9,375 nucleotides of DNA from Proteobacteria bacterium UBA1847 (GCA_002338605.1 DDIP01000297.1:2635-12009), one strand, 5' to 3'. Shown: positions 1 through 7,393, counted from the stretch's first letter. Made by a program: numbers and translations. The notes: generated from the sequence alone by a model not told the origin.

Positions 1-1
1 T

Positions 2-433
2 GGCTTGTTTTTGGCGCTGATTGGGGGTGCGACCCTGTTCCTGGGATTTCTGTATCACGACCTGGCGTGGAACAAATTCCTGCCTTCAATCGTTTGGGTG
101 ACGTTTTCGGGTGTCGGGTTGTTCGCGTGGTTTTCGGCATTGCAGATGTTGCTGCCATCGTCCAAAGCAGCAAATCTGTTCACGACCATACTGGTTTTCC
201 CACTGTTGATGATGGGCGGAAGCTTCTTTCCGATGGAGGCCTTGCCGGACTGGCTTGCCACCATCGGTCGCATGTCGCCAAACGGGTTTGTCGTTGATCG
301 ATTGTCCGGCGAGCTGACCACATCCGGGTCATGGACGTTCGACACATTGGCCTGGACGGTCGTCGCTGCAATGACGCTGAGCGGTTTGCTTGTCTGTAGC
401 TGGCGCCTCGACTCCGGGTTCGCGAGCAAGTAG
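2..433 (+). CDS. ABC-2 type transporter permease, C-terminal part (5' end outside window)
   Basis: The reading frame is open from the first bases of the window to a TAG at 431-433, so this is the last ~144 codons of a longer gene. The visible part is hydrophobic, with about four membrane-spanning stretches: near nucleotides 5-60, 85-165, 175-230 and 340-405. Between the third and fourth lies a loop with the pattern GGSFFPMEALPDW followed by SPNG, which is typical of the last extracytoplasmic loop in ABC-2 permeases. The same pattern recurs in the next gene (GGCWWPIEVTPQW, then TPTG), so the two are paralogues. Inferred role: one half of the membrane pore of an ABC exporter in the inner membrane. 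The substrate cannot be read from the sequence; drugs, Na+ or lipid/polysaccharide are known substrates of the wider family. A TTG at 5 in this frame is an internal codon, not a start. Confidence 0.85.
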   Translation, partial: GLFLALIGGATLFLGFLYHDLAWNKFLPSIVWVTFSGVGLFAWFSALQMLLPSSKAANLFTTILVFPLLMMGGSFFPMEALPDWLATIGRMSPNGFVVDRLSGELTTSGSWTFDTLAWTVVAAMTLSGLLVCSWRLDSGFASK

Positions 434-1584
434 TGGCGGGCATTCTTTTTATTGCCTGGAACGATGCGAAGTACCAGCTTCGGCAAGGCTCGACTTTACT
501 GTGGGCCTTCGTGATGCCGCCGATCTTCTTTTACTTTATCGGTACAATGACCGGAGGATTCAGCGCGTCGGTCAGCGGTGACCAGGCTACACCGCTTGTC
601 GTCGTTGCCGAGTCACCGGGCTTCCTGCAAGAACAGATAGATCTGCGATTGCGGGACAACGATTTCGATGCCAGGTGGGTTGAGGAAGTCGTCGTTGCAA
701 AAGGCGGGCAGGCGCCTCGTCGCATTCTGAGTATTGCACCCAATCTGACCGATCAGGTCGTAGCGGGGAAGTCGGTTGCCATCCGTTTTGAGACGCGGGC
801 GTCCGCATTGTCGCGTGATTTCGAAGTCATTCGCCTGCAACGCAGCCTGTACACGGCGCTGGCTGATATCGTCGTCGCCGATCTTCAGTCCGGTGAGGCT
901 GTCACAGCTGCCGACCTTGTGGCGTTGAACGGCAAAACCCGAAACTGGCAACTGAGTGTTTCACCCGCGGGTACCAGGCAGAACATTCCTTCGGGTTTCG
1001 AGCAGGCGGTTCCCGGTATTCTCGTGATGTTTACCATCCTCGTGCTGTTGACCAGTGGCGGTTCAATGCTGGTCAATGAGCGCAAACAGGGACTGTTGCG
1101 TCGCCTTGCGTCAGCACCCTTCAGTCGCAGCGAAATCGTGGCCGGCAAGTGGGGCGGCCGAATGCTGCTTGGCCTGGTGCAGATGAGTGTTGCTCTATTG
1201 ATCGGCACCTACCTGTTCAAGATGGTCTGGGGTCCTGATCTCGCGATGGTCCTGTTCGTGCTGGCGATCTGGGGCGGTTTTTGTGCATCGGCCGGATTGC
1301 TGCTGGGCAGTATCGCCACCAGCGACGGGCAGGCCGCCGGACTTGGCGTATTCGCTGCCAATGGACTCGCCGCTCTCGGTGGATGCTGGTGGCCTATCGA
1401 AGTAACACCGCAATGGATGCAAATGGTTCAAAAGCTGACACCGACCGGATGGACGATGGATGCGATGCACAAGCTGATCAGCTTTCAGTCGGGTGCACTG
1501 TCGGTCATGCCGCAGTTGACGTTGCTGGTTATCGCAACGCTGCTGGTTGCCAGTCTTGCTGTCAGGCAATTCAGATTTCTGTAG
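433..1584 (+). CDS. ABC-2 type transporter permease, complete
   Basis: This is a 383-residue inner-membrane protein. It has one N-terminal membrane segment (about residues 20-42), a soluble, probably periplasmic region (about 45-190), and then five or so hydrophobic segments to the C-terminus. That is the usual layout of ABC-2 permeases of the YhhJ/NatB type. After the first C-terminal membrane helix comes a charged cytoplasmic stretch (about residues 215-240) with NERKQGLLRRL and SAPFSRSEIVAGKW. This is the characteristic conserved 'E+..G..+.L...P....' coupling-helix region that contacts the ATPase. The start is GTG at 433-435, whose G is also the last base of the preceding TAG. There is no good Shine-Dalgarno, so translational coupling to the upstream permease is likely. 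Together the pair would make a heterodimeric exporter; the ATP-binding subunit is not in the window and is expected upstream. The substrate is unknown. Confidence 0.88.
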   Translation: MAGILFIAWNDAKYQLRQGSTLLWAFVMPPIFFYFIGTMTGGFSASVSGDQATPLVVVAESPGFLQEQIDLRLRDNDFDARWVEEVVVAKGGQAPRRILSIAPNLTDQVVAGKSVAIRFETRASALSRDFEVIRLQRSLYTALADIVVADLQSGEAVTAADLVALNGKTRNWQLSVSPAGTRQNIPSGFEQAVPGILVMFTILVLLTSGGSMLVNERKQGLLRRLASAPFSRSEIVAGKWGGRMLLGLVQMSVALLIGTYLFKMVWGPDLAMVLFVLAIWGGFCASAGLLLGSIATSDGQAAGLGVFAANGLAALGGCWWPIEVTPQWMQMVQKLTPTGWTMDAMHKLISFQSGALSVMPQLTLLVIATLLVASLAVRQFRFL

Positions 1585-1600
1585 CGCGGGCCGGGCCTTG

Positions 1601-1629
1601 AGGACTTTGAGAAAATAGTCCTTTCTTTT
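1601..1629 (+). terminator. Candidate intrinsic terminator after the permease pair
   Basis: AGGACT (1601-1606) and AGTCCT (1617-1622) can pair as a 6-bp stem around a 10-base loop, and a pyrimidine-rich run TTCTTTT follows immediately. It lies 16 bases after the permease stop and before the likely rhlE promoter, the expected place for a terminator. The stem is short and only half GC, and the T run is interrupted, so it may be weak or accidental. Confidence 0.4.
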
Positions 1630-1640
1630 CGCCCACCGTC

Positions 1641-1649
1641 TGTTACAGT
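1641..1649 (+). promoter_or_regulatory. Candidate extended -10 promoter for the rhlE-type gene
   Basis: TGTTACAGT reads as an extended -10 element (TG, one base, TACAGT; the hexamer matches TATAAT at four of six positions). No convincing -35 sits 16-18 bases upstream. If used, transcription would start near 1656, giving a leader of about 136 bases that contains both inverted repeats described below. This is a consensus match by eye only. Confidence 0.35.
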
Positions 1650-1660
1650 CCGCCCCGTCT

Positions 1661-1682
1661 TGACGCACATCGGTCTGCGTCA
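1661..1682 (+). repeat. Inverted repeat 1 in the rhlE leader
   Basis: TGACGC (1661-1666) and GCGTCA (1677-1682) are perfect inverted copies separated by 10 bases. In RNA this would be a 6-bp hairpin at the very 5' end of the predicted rhlE transcript. In DNA it could instead be an operator. No T run follows, so it is not a terminator. Confidence 0.5.
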
Positions 1683-1685
1683 CTC

Positions 1686-1717
1686 ACTCCAACCCTGCAA
1701 TTCTGCATGCTTGGAGT
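1686..1717 (+). repeat. Inverted repeat 2 in the rhlE leader
   Basis: ACTCCAA (1686-1692) pairs perfectly with TTGGAGT (1711-1717). Inside it, TGCA (1696-1699) can pair with TGCA (1704-1707) around a 4-base loop. The result is a two-tier hairpin with a symmetric 3x3 internal loop. It starts three bases after the first inverted repeat and ends about 75 bases before the start codon. No T run follows directly. Confidence 0.5.
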
Positions 1718-1779
1718 CACTTTAAAAATTCCAGCCTGGACCGAACCACACGTCTTCGACGTTGCGGATCAGGCGAATC

Positions 1780-1784
1780 GGAGA
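1780..1784 (+). promoter_or_regulatory. Ribosome binding site that decides the rhlE start
   Basis: GGAGA lies 7 bases before the ATG at 1792. The frame can be opened further upstream at a TTG (1762), but that codon has no such site, and family members begin with the M-x-F-x-x-L-G-L pattern seen at 1792. The ATG at 1792 is therefore preferred. Confidence 0.75.
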
Positions 1785-1791
1785 ACAATCA

Positions 1792-3090
1792 ATGTTATTT
1801 AACCAACTCGGCCTGTCGGCCGAATTGCTGCGTGCTGTCGAAGAACAGGGCTACACGGAAGCAACCCCCATTCAAAGCAAAGCCATTCCATTGGTCCTTG
1901 ACGGCCAGGACGTGCTTGCGGCAGCCCAGACAGGCACCGGCAAGACAGCGGCTTTTACACTGCCCTTGCTGCAACGACTGCAACAGAAAACGAGCGGTCC
2001 GCGATGCATCCGTGCACTGATACTGACCCCAACGCGAGAACTTGCGGCTCAGGTCAATGAAAGCGTGCAGACTTACGGTAAACACCGACCGGTCCGTAGT
2101 ATGGAGATCTATGGCGGCGTCAGTGCTCGTCCACAGATATCGCGAATCCGTCGCGGGGTGGATGTTGTCATCGCCACACCGGGTCGACTGCTCGACCACG
2201 TCCGCCAGGGCAATATCAATCTGTCCGGCGTCGAAATCCTCGTGCTTGATGAGGCGGACCGAATGCTCGACATGGGCTTCATTCGCGATATCAAGCAGAT
2301 CATCAAAGAGTTGCCGGCCAAACGCCAGAACCTGCTGTTCTCGGCAACATTTTCGCAGGACATCCGGAATCTCGCGAATGGCCTGCTGAATAATCCGACC
2401 GAGGTGCAGGTGGCGCAGCGCAACACTACCGCGGAGAAGGTCAAGCAGGTTGTCATGCCCGTCGACAAGGCGCGCAAGCGCGAGCTCTTGTCGGAACAAA
2501 TTGGCAAAGGCAACTGGCGCCAGGTGCTGGTATTTACGCGCACCAAGCACGGTGCGAATCGACTGGCCAAGCAATTGAATGGCGATGGTATCGAGACGAG
2601 CGCAATTCATGGCGGAAAAAGCCAGGGCGCTCGCACGACCGCGCTGCGCGACTTCAAGGCTGGCAAGGTCCGAGTGCTTGTTGCTACTGATATTGCGGCG
2701 CGCGGACTCGACATCGACAAGCTGCCACACGTGGTGAATTACGAATTGCCGCATGTTGCAGAAGACTACGTTCATCGCATCGGTCGCACCGCCCGTGCCG
2801 GTCAGGAAGGCACGGCTGTATCGCTGGTCTGTGTCGATGAACTCAAGCTGCTCAATGATATCGAGCGACTCTTGACCGTGGAAATCAGGAAAGAGTTCGT
2901 CCCTGGCTACGAGGTCGACAAGCGCATCAGGGCAGAGCCCATCACCCGCGGCAAACCGCCGCGCTCAGGCGGCCAGCACCCCAATAGTGCTCGCCAGGGA
3001 GCTCGAAAGAAGGCTCGTGCTGGCGGGAAGTCACGGCCGGGCAAGAATTCGAGAGGCCGATCAGGTCGAACTCACGCGCGGGCGAGTTAA
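1792..3090 (+). CDS. rhlE: DEAD-box ATP-dependent RNA helicase, RhlE type
   Basis: This is a 432-residue cytoplasmic RNA helicase that uses ATP to unwind short RNA duplexes. RhlE proteins act in ribosome assembly and RNA turnover. All core motifs are present: upstream aromatic F3 and Q motif GYTEATPIQ (20-28), motif I AQTGTGKT (45-52), motif II DEAD (153-156), motif III SAT (184-186), and motif [10 protein letters not shown] (328-335). From about residue 381 the protein turns into a basic tail rich in Gly, Arg, Lys and Ser, as in RhlE proteins, probably for nonspecific RNA binding. The start is set by a GGAGA at 1780-1784. The gene stands alone on its strand behind an unusually structured leader of about 135 bases, which suggests control at RNA level. 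Its stop is four bases from the stop of the convergent yaiI-type gene. RhlE rather than DeaD or SrmB is inferred from the N-terminal pattern and short tail; the subfamily is less certain than the family. Confidence 0.93.
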   Translation: MLFNQLGLSAELLRAVEEQGYTEATPIQSKAIPLVLDGQDVLAAAQTGTGKTAAFTLPLLQRLQQKTSGPRCIRALILTPTRELAAQVNESVQTYGKHRPVRSMEIYGGVSARPQISRIRRGVDVVIATPGRLLDHVRQGNINLSGVEILVLDEADRMLDMGFIRDIKQIIKELPAKRQNLLFSATFSQDIRNLANGLLNNPTEVQVAQRNTTAEKVKQVVMPVDKARKRELLSEQIGKGNWRQVLVFTRTKHGANRLAKQLNGDGIETSAIHGGKSQGARTTALRDFKAGKVRVLVATDIAARGLDIDKLPHVVNYELPHVAEDYVHRIGRTARAGQEGTAVSLVCVDELKLLNDIERLLTVEIRKEFVPGYEVDKRIRAEPITRGKPPRSGGQHPNSARQGARKKARAGGKSRPGKNSRGRSGRTHARAS

Positions 3091-3094
3091 CGGA

Positions 3095-3547
3095 TCACCC
3101 CGCAAATTTGACGAGAAATCGATCGAGGCTATTTGCAAAAGTCTGTTTGTCTCGCTGACTGAACGCCGCGGGACCGCCGCCCATCTCGACTCCGCTGGAA
3201 CGCATGGTGTCGAGAAAGTCCCGCATATTGAGGCGAGCGCCGATGTTTTCCCTGGTGTGCATTTCACCGCGGGGGCTTAAGGCGTGGCCACCCTTGGCGA
3301 TCACCTCCGCCGCAAGCGGAATATCACTGGTAATGACCAGGTCGCCCGCTTCGATACGCTTGACGATTTCGTCATCAGCAACATCAAAGCCGCGAGGCAC
3401 CTGCACAGAGCGGATGTTGGCCGATGGCGGCGTATTCATCGCCTGGTTTGCGACCAACGTCAGTTGAACGCCTGTGCGATCAGCCGCGCGAAAAAGTATT
3501 TCCTTCACCACAACCGGACAGGCATCGGCATCGACCCAAATTTTCAT
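3095..3547 (-). CDS. yaiI: YaiI/YqxD family protein (DUF188, UPF0178)
   Basis: This 150-residue protein is the normal length for the family. It begins with the hallmark DADACP (6-11) and also carries NQ (34-35), [10 protein letters not shown] (53-62), TSDIPLA (73-79) and PRGE (92-95). The acidic residues D6, D8, D58, D59 and D75 are in places expected for a PIN-like nuclease fold, which has been proposed for this family. As far as I know, no activity or pathway is firmly established. The start is the ATG whose complement is 3545-3547. There is no Shine-Dalgarno, but a TATAAT lies exactly six bases before the ATG on this strand, so the mRNA may be leaderless. The gene is divergent from recQ and convergent with rhlE, with only 3091-3094 between the two stops. 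Family assignment is secure; function is not. Confidence 0.92.
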   Translation of the reverse strand: MKIWVDADACPVVVKEILFRAADRTGVQLTLVANQAMNTPPSANIRSVQVPRGFDVADDEIVKRIEAGDLVITSDIPLAAEVIAKGGHALSPRGEMHTRENIGARLNMRDFLDTMRSSGVEMGGGPAAFSQRDKQTFANSLDRFLVKFAG

Positions 3548-3553
3548 GCCGGC

Positions 3554-3559
3554 ATTATA
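3554..3559 (-). promoter_or_regulatory. -10 box of yaiI, positioned for a leaderless transcript
   Basis: On the minus strand this reads TATAAT, a perfect -10 consensus, followed by GCCGGC and then the ATG. Counting the hexamer as -12 to -7, +1 is the A of the start codon (3547). No good -35 is visible at 16-18 bases spacing. Confidence 0.5.
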
Positions 3560-3606
3560 TGGTGAGAACGCAAGATACTACGACTCCATTACAGGACAGG
3601 TATCGG

Positions 3607-3612
3607 TATACT
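3607..3612 (+). promoter_or_regulatory. -10 box of recQ, positioned for a leaderless transcript
   Basis: TATACT (five of six matches to TATAAT) is followed by the GC-rich discriminator CGCCGC and then the ATG at 3619. The predicted +1 coincides with the A of the ATG. No convincing -35 or Shine-Dalgarno is visible. Confidence 0.45.
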
Positions 3613-3618
3613 CGCCGC

Positions 3619-5415
3619 ATGACTGCAAGCGCCCTGAAAATACTCAACGAAGTCTTTGGCTATCACGAATTCCGAGGGGATCAGGAATCGGTCATCAGTG
3701 CAGCCCTGGAAGGGCGAGATACCCTGGTCTTGCAGCCGACAGGCGGCGGAAAGTCAATTTGCTACCAGATTCCGGCGATCCTGCTGGACGGTGTGACGCT
3801 GGTCGTTTCACCATTGATTGCACTGATGCAGGACCAGGTGGCGGCGCTCAAGCTGCTCGATATTGACGCTGCATATCTGAATTCCACATTGTCGGTTTTC
3901 GAGCAGGGCGAGGTCTATCGGCGACTGACTGGTGGCGAAATCAAACTTCTGTACGTGGCGCCTGAGCGGCTGTTGCAGGCAGAGACCGTTGCCCGGTTGC
4001 AGAAACTGAGTATTTCGTTGATCGCGATTGACGAAGCGCATTGCGTCTCACAATGGGGACATGATTTTCGGGAGGACTATTTGTCGCTTGGCAGGCTGGC
4101 GGAGCTGTTTCCAGGTGTACCCCGGATGGCATTGACTGCGACTGCGACGGCCGATGTCCGGGAGGAAATCGTTGCGCAGTTGCAGCTCAATGATCCGGCG
4201 CGCTTTGTCGCCAGGTTTGACCGACCGAACATCCGCTACGAAGTCCAGGCAAAGCTCGATCCGAAGCGACAATTGCTGAGGTTCCTTTCGGAACATCGTG
4301 GCGCGGCCGGCATTGTCTATTGCATGTCGCGAAAGAAAACCGAATCGACGGCCGAGTGGCTTCACAAGGAAGGATTTATCGCCTTGCCATACCACGCGGG
4401 ACTCGATGCTGTGACGCGCGCAGATCACCAGCACCAGTTCGTAAACAACGATGGTGTAATCATCGTCGCAACCATTGCCTTTGGTATGGGAATAGACAAG
4501 CCGGATGTGCGCTTTGTTGCACATCTCGACTTGCCCAAAAGCATGGAATCGTACTACCAGGAAACCGGCCGTGCCGGGCGCGATGGGGAGCCGGCTTTCG
4601 CCTGGCTGGTGTATGGCCTGCAGGATGTCCTTCGCCTGCGGCAGATGGTTGACTCGTCGCCATCCAGCGACGCTCGCAAACAAAACGAGCGGCGGAAACT
4701 GGATGCATTGCTTGGCTGGTGCGAAGTGACTGAATGTCGGCGACGTTCGTTGCTTGCGTATTTCGGCGACGAGCTGGCCGACGATTGCGGTAATTGTGAT
4801 ATTTGTCTCTCACCACCGGACGTGTTTGACGGGACAGAGGTTGCACAAAAACTGATTTCGGCCGTGTATCGGACTGGACAGCGCTTTGGTGCCGTTCATG
4901 TCATCGATGTGTTGCTGGGCAAAGAGAATGAGAAGGTGCGTCAGCACGGTCACGATCGTCTCAGTGTCTTTGGCATTGGCAAGGATCTGGATCAAAAGCA
5001 GTGGCGTTCGATATTGCGGCAACTGGTCGTCGTCGGGCTGTTGAAAGTTGACAGCGAGGGTTATGGCGCATTGCAGCTTAGCGAATCCAGTCGCCCGCTA
5101 TTGCGCGGCGAAACCCATCTGCCACTGCGACGCGATTTGCTGGCGAAACAAAAAGTCAGGGCAACGAAACGACAGGGTGCCGATCTGGCTGACGAGGACA
5201 TCGCGCTCTTCGACGCGCTTCGCGATGTTCGCAAGAAACTGGCAGATGAGCTTGACGTGCCACCCTACGTGATCTTTCACGACGCAACATTAAAACAGAT
5301 GGCCGTCGACAAGCCGAAGAACGATGGCGCGTTGATCGCGATATCGGGCGTCGGACAGACCAAGCTTGAACGCTATGGCTCAGCATTTCTCGAGGTTATC
5401 AGCGCAACGCCCTAA
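3619..5415 (+). CDS. recQ: ATP-dependent DNA helicase RecQ
   Basis: This is a 598-residue 3'-5' DNA helicase (E. coli RecQ is 609). RecQ helicases unwind recombination and replication intermediates in repair and suppress illegitimate recombination. Visible in order: Walker A PTGGGKS (40-46); DEAH (138-141) followed by SQWGHDFR, the aromatic-rich loop coupling DNA binding to ATP hydrolysis; motif VI QETGRAGRDG; the zinc site C373, C390, C393 and C396 in the CGNCDIC context; a winged-helix RQC region with GHDRLSVFGIGKD; and a C-terminal HRDC domain (about 520-595) with the PPYVIFHDATL motif. The architecture is complete. I chose the ATG at 3619 because it gives the family's usual short N-terminus before FGYHEFRGDQ. 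The frame stays open upstream, with an ATG at 3559, but that would run into the yaiI promoter. The last four bases overlap the stop of the convergent ABC-F gene. Confidence 0.96.
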   Translation: MTASALKILNEVFGYHEFRGDQESVISAALEGRDTLVLQPTGGGKSICYQIPAILLDGVTLVVSPLIALMQDQVAALKLLDIDAAYLNSTLSVFEQGEVYRRLTGGEIKLLYVAPERLLQAETVARLQKLSISLIAIDEAHCVSQWGHDFREDYLSLGRLAELFPGVPRMALTATATADVREEIVAQLQLNDPARFVARFDRPNIRYEVQAKLDPKRQLLRFLSEHRGAAGIVYCMSRKKTESTAEWLHKEGFIALPYHAGLDAVTRADHQHQFVNNDGVIIVATIAFGMGIDKPDVRFVAHLDLPKSMESYYQETGRAGRDGEPAFAWLVYGLQDVLRLRQMVDSSPSSDARKQNERRKLDALLGWCEVTECRRRSLLAYFGDELADDCGNCDICLSPPDVFDGTEVAQKLISAVYRTGQRFGAVHVIDVLLGKENEKVRQHGHDRLSVFGIGKDLDQKQWRSILRQLVVVGLLKVDSEGYGALQLSESSRPLLRGETHLPLRRDLLAKQKVRATKRQGADLADEDIALFDALRDVRKKLADELDVPPYVIFHDATLKQMAVDKPKNDGALIAISGVGQTKLERYGSAFLEVISATP

Positions 5416-7310
5416 TCGGCTTTTTCGAGTGCCTCGCTCGCCTCCAGCCATTGCCACTCGAGAGAGTCGATTCTTGATCGGACGGACGCCTGGTCTTCGA
5501 TCAACTGCTTAAGCTCGTCTTTTCGGTCCGCGTCGGCATATAGCGCTTCGTCTGACAGCCGGCTGTCGTAGTCGGAAAGTCTTGAACGGCAGTCGGTCAG
5601 GGACGATTCGATATCCCTGACAGTATCGTAGAGGGGCTTCAGTCGCTTCCGCCGTTCCGCCTGTTCCTGCCGTTGCTGTTTCTTGTTGACGGCTTTTTGC
5701 GGCGTGTCTTGCCACTTGAGCGCAACCTGGCCCGCCTGTTCTTCCCGGTCCCTGAGCCAGGCAGGATAGTCATCAAGGCTTTCAGTGAATCGCTCGACAG
5801 TCCCGTCATGCACAATAAGCAATTCATCGCAGACGCTTCGTAGCAAGTGTCTGTCGTGTGATATGACGACGAGCGCTCCCGAGTACTCGATCAATGCAAC
5901 ACTCAGTGCCTGCCGCATCTCGAGGTCAAGGTGATTGGTGGGTTCATCGAGCAACAACAGGTTCGGTCCCTGCCGAATCATCAGTGCGAGAACCAGTCTT
6001 GCTTTCTCACCGCCGGAGAAGGGTTCAACGGGTTCAAAGATTCTCTCGCCGCTGAACCCGAAGCGACCGAGGTAGTTGCGATGATCCTGCTCGCGATCAT
6101 CGGGCGCGAAGTCGCGCAGGTGATCAATCGGGCTTGCGGCCGGTCTCAACAATTCAAGCTGGTGTTGTGCGAAATAGCCGATCTGCGTGTCTTTGCTGAT
6201 GACGCGATCGCCGCTGAGCATTGTTTCGCCTGTTGACAGCGCTTTGACGAGTGTTGACTTGCCGGCGCCGTTTACACCGAGTAGTCCGAGGCGGTCGCCG
6301 GCGGAAAGATTCAAATTGATATTGTCGAGCACGACCGAGCGGCCATAGCCGACCGATGCATCAGTGAGGCCCAGCAGGTGCTGCGGCTGTTTCTTCGGTT
6401 CGATGAAATGAAACCGGAACGGCGAGTCGACGTGTGCCGGCGCGATCTGCTCCATGCGTTCCAGCATCTTCAAACGGCTTTGCGCCTGACGTGCTTTTGA
6501 AGCTTTGTAACGAAACCGGTCGACATAGCTCTGGATGTGTTTGATTTCTTTTTGCTGCCGGGCGTACATCGACTGCTGCTGAGCGAGCTGTTCAGCGCGT
6601 AGCGATTCAAATTGAGAATAGTTGCCCGTATACAGCTGCATCCGCTGGTGCTCAATGTGTGCGATTCGTGTGCAGATCTGGTCCAGGAAATCTCGGTCGT
6701 GTGAAATGACCAGCAGTATTCCCTCGTAGCGTTTGAGCCAGCGTTCCAGCCACAGGATTGCCGGTAGATCGAGGTGATTCGTTGGTTCATCGAGTAGCAG
6801 GATGTCAGACCGGCACATCAGTGCCCGGGCCAGGTTCAGCCGCATGCGCCAGCCGCCGGAAAATTCGCGAACCGGCTTCTGATAGTCGTCCGCCGCAAAC
6901 CCGAGGCCGTGGAGCAGCCGCGCCGCGCGGGATTCGGCGGAGAAGCCATCGATGGTTTCCATACGCTCATACAATAAGTGCAGGTCCGGTTTCGCGGTAT
7001 CGGCCTCGCCGGCTGCAATCGCGGCCTGCACCTCGCGGAGCTCGGGATCACCGTCCATGACGTAGTCGATCGCGGCGCCGGCGCCCTGCGGACTATCCTG
7101 TGCAACATGGGCGATAACGTCGTTGATATTGAGGGATAGCTCGCCGTCGTCGGGTTCGAGTTCACCCAAGAGCATGGCAAACAGCGAGGACTTGCCACAG
7201 CCGTTGGCGCCAATCACGCCGATGCGCTGCCCGGCGTGAGCCTGGAGCGTTGCGTTTTCGAACAGGACGGTTTGTCCTCGCCGTAACGCGATGTTGGTCA
7301 GGTTAAGCAT
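5412..7310 (-). CDS. yheS: ABC-F family ATP-binding protein, YheS type
   Basis: This is a 632-residue soluble protein with two ABC ATPase domains and no membrane segment, the mark of ABC-F proteins. Members of this family bind the ribosomal E site and help translation of difficult sequences or protect against antibiotics. Domain 1 has Walker A GANGCGKSS (34-42), signature FSGGW (150-154) and Walker B with D174-E175 in LLLDEPTNHLDL. Domain 2 has the Walker A lysine K351 in GVNGAGKST, signature FSGGEK (from 431) and D455-E456. The interdomain linker has the conserved run around YVDRFRYKASKARQAQSR. A charged coiled-coil region covers about residues 545-632. Similarity to E. coli YheS is strong throughout, including the GDPELRE and HLLRS regions, which favours YheS over Uup or EttA. 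The stop overlaps that of recQ. The start has no Shine-Dalgarno and a very short predicted leader. Confidence 0.93.
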   Translation of the reverse strand: MLNLTNIALRRGQTVLFENATLQAHAGQRIGVIGANGCGKSSLFAMLLGELEPDDGELSLNINDVIAHVAQDSPQGAGAAIDYVMDGDPELREVQAAIAAGEADTAKPDLHLLYERMETIDGFSAESRAARLLHGLGFAADDYQKPVREFSGGWRMRLNLARALMCRSDILLLDEPTNHLDLPAILWLERWLKRYEGILLVISHDRDFLDQICTRIAHIEHQRMQLYTGNYSQFESLRAEQLAQQQSMYARQQKEIKHIQSYVDRFRYKASKARQAQSRLKMLERMEQIAPAHVDSPFRFHFIEPKKQPQHLLGLTDASVGYGRSVVLDNINLNLSAGDRLGLLGVNGAGKSTLVKALSTGETMLSGDRVISKDTQIGYFAQHQLELLRPAASPIDHLRDFAPDDREQDHRNYLGRFGFSGERIFEPVEPFSGGEKARLVLALMIRQGPNLLLLDEPTNHLDLEMRQALSVALIEYSGALVVISHDRHLLRSVCDELLIVHDGTVERFTESLDDYPAWLRDREEQAGQVALKWQDTPQKAVNKKQQRQEQAERRKRLKPLYDTVRDIESSLTDCRSRLSDYDSRLSDEALYADADRKDELKQLIEDQASVRSRIDSLEWQWLEASEALEKAD

Positions 7311-7320
7311 ACCGGCCGCG

Positions 7321-7326
7321 ATTATA
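7321..7326 (-). promoter_or_regulatory. -10 box of yheS
   Basis: On the minus strand this reads TATAAT, followed by CGCGGCCGGT and the ATG at 7310. The predicted start of transcription is near 7314, giving a leader of only about four bases with no ribosome binding site. No clear -35 is visible. Confidence 0.45.
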
Positions 7327-7353
7327 GAAGAAATCGTAGGGCAAGAACCGCGT

Positions 7354-7359
7354 TATACT
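7354..7359 (+). promoter_or_regulatory. -10 box of yceH
   Basis: TATACT is followed by CGCGGC, nearly the same -10/discriminator as at recQ (TATACT then CGCCGC). The predicted transcription start is near 7366, 28 bases before the GTG start codon. No good -35 is seen. Confidence 0.45.
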
Positions 7360-7393
7360 CGCGGCGGTAATAGTCTTCAGACAGAGAAACTCA

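Larger units (their letters stand above)
7315..7365. repeat. Mirrored -10/discriminator pair between yheS and yceH
   Basis: GCCGCGATTATA (7315-7326) and TATACTCGCGGC (7354-7365) are inverted copies with one mismatch in 12, separated by 27 bases. Each arm contains the -10 box and GC-rich discriminator of one divergent gene. The symmetry may simply reflect two similar promoters, or it may be a shared operator. Confidence 0.55.

Noticed and set aside
1795..2775. Long open frame (326 codons) on the minus strand
   Set aside because: It lies wholly inside the rhlE gene, which shows every DEAD-box motif. The antisense protein has no recognisable domain and a composition typical of a shadow frame.
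2987..3280. Plus-strand frame across the rhlE/yaiI junction
   Set aside because: It overlaps two well-supported genes, and its translation has no recognisable family.
3424..3618. N-terminal extension of recQ
   Set aside because: The frame is open upstream, but the extra 65 residues overlap yaiI and its promoter and match no RecQ N-terminus. The family alignment supports the ATG at 3619.
4048..4683. Open frame of 211 codons on the minus strand inside recQ
   Set aside because: It is fully covered by recQ helicase motifs on the other strand, and its translation has no recognisable features.
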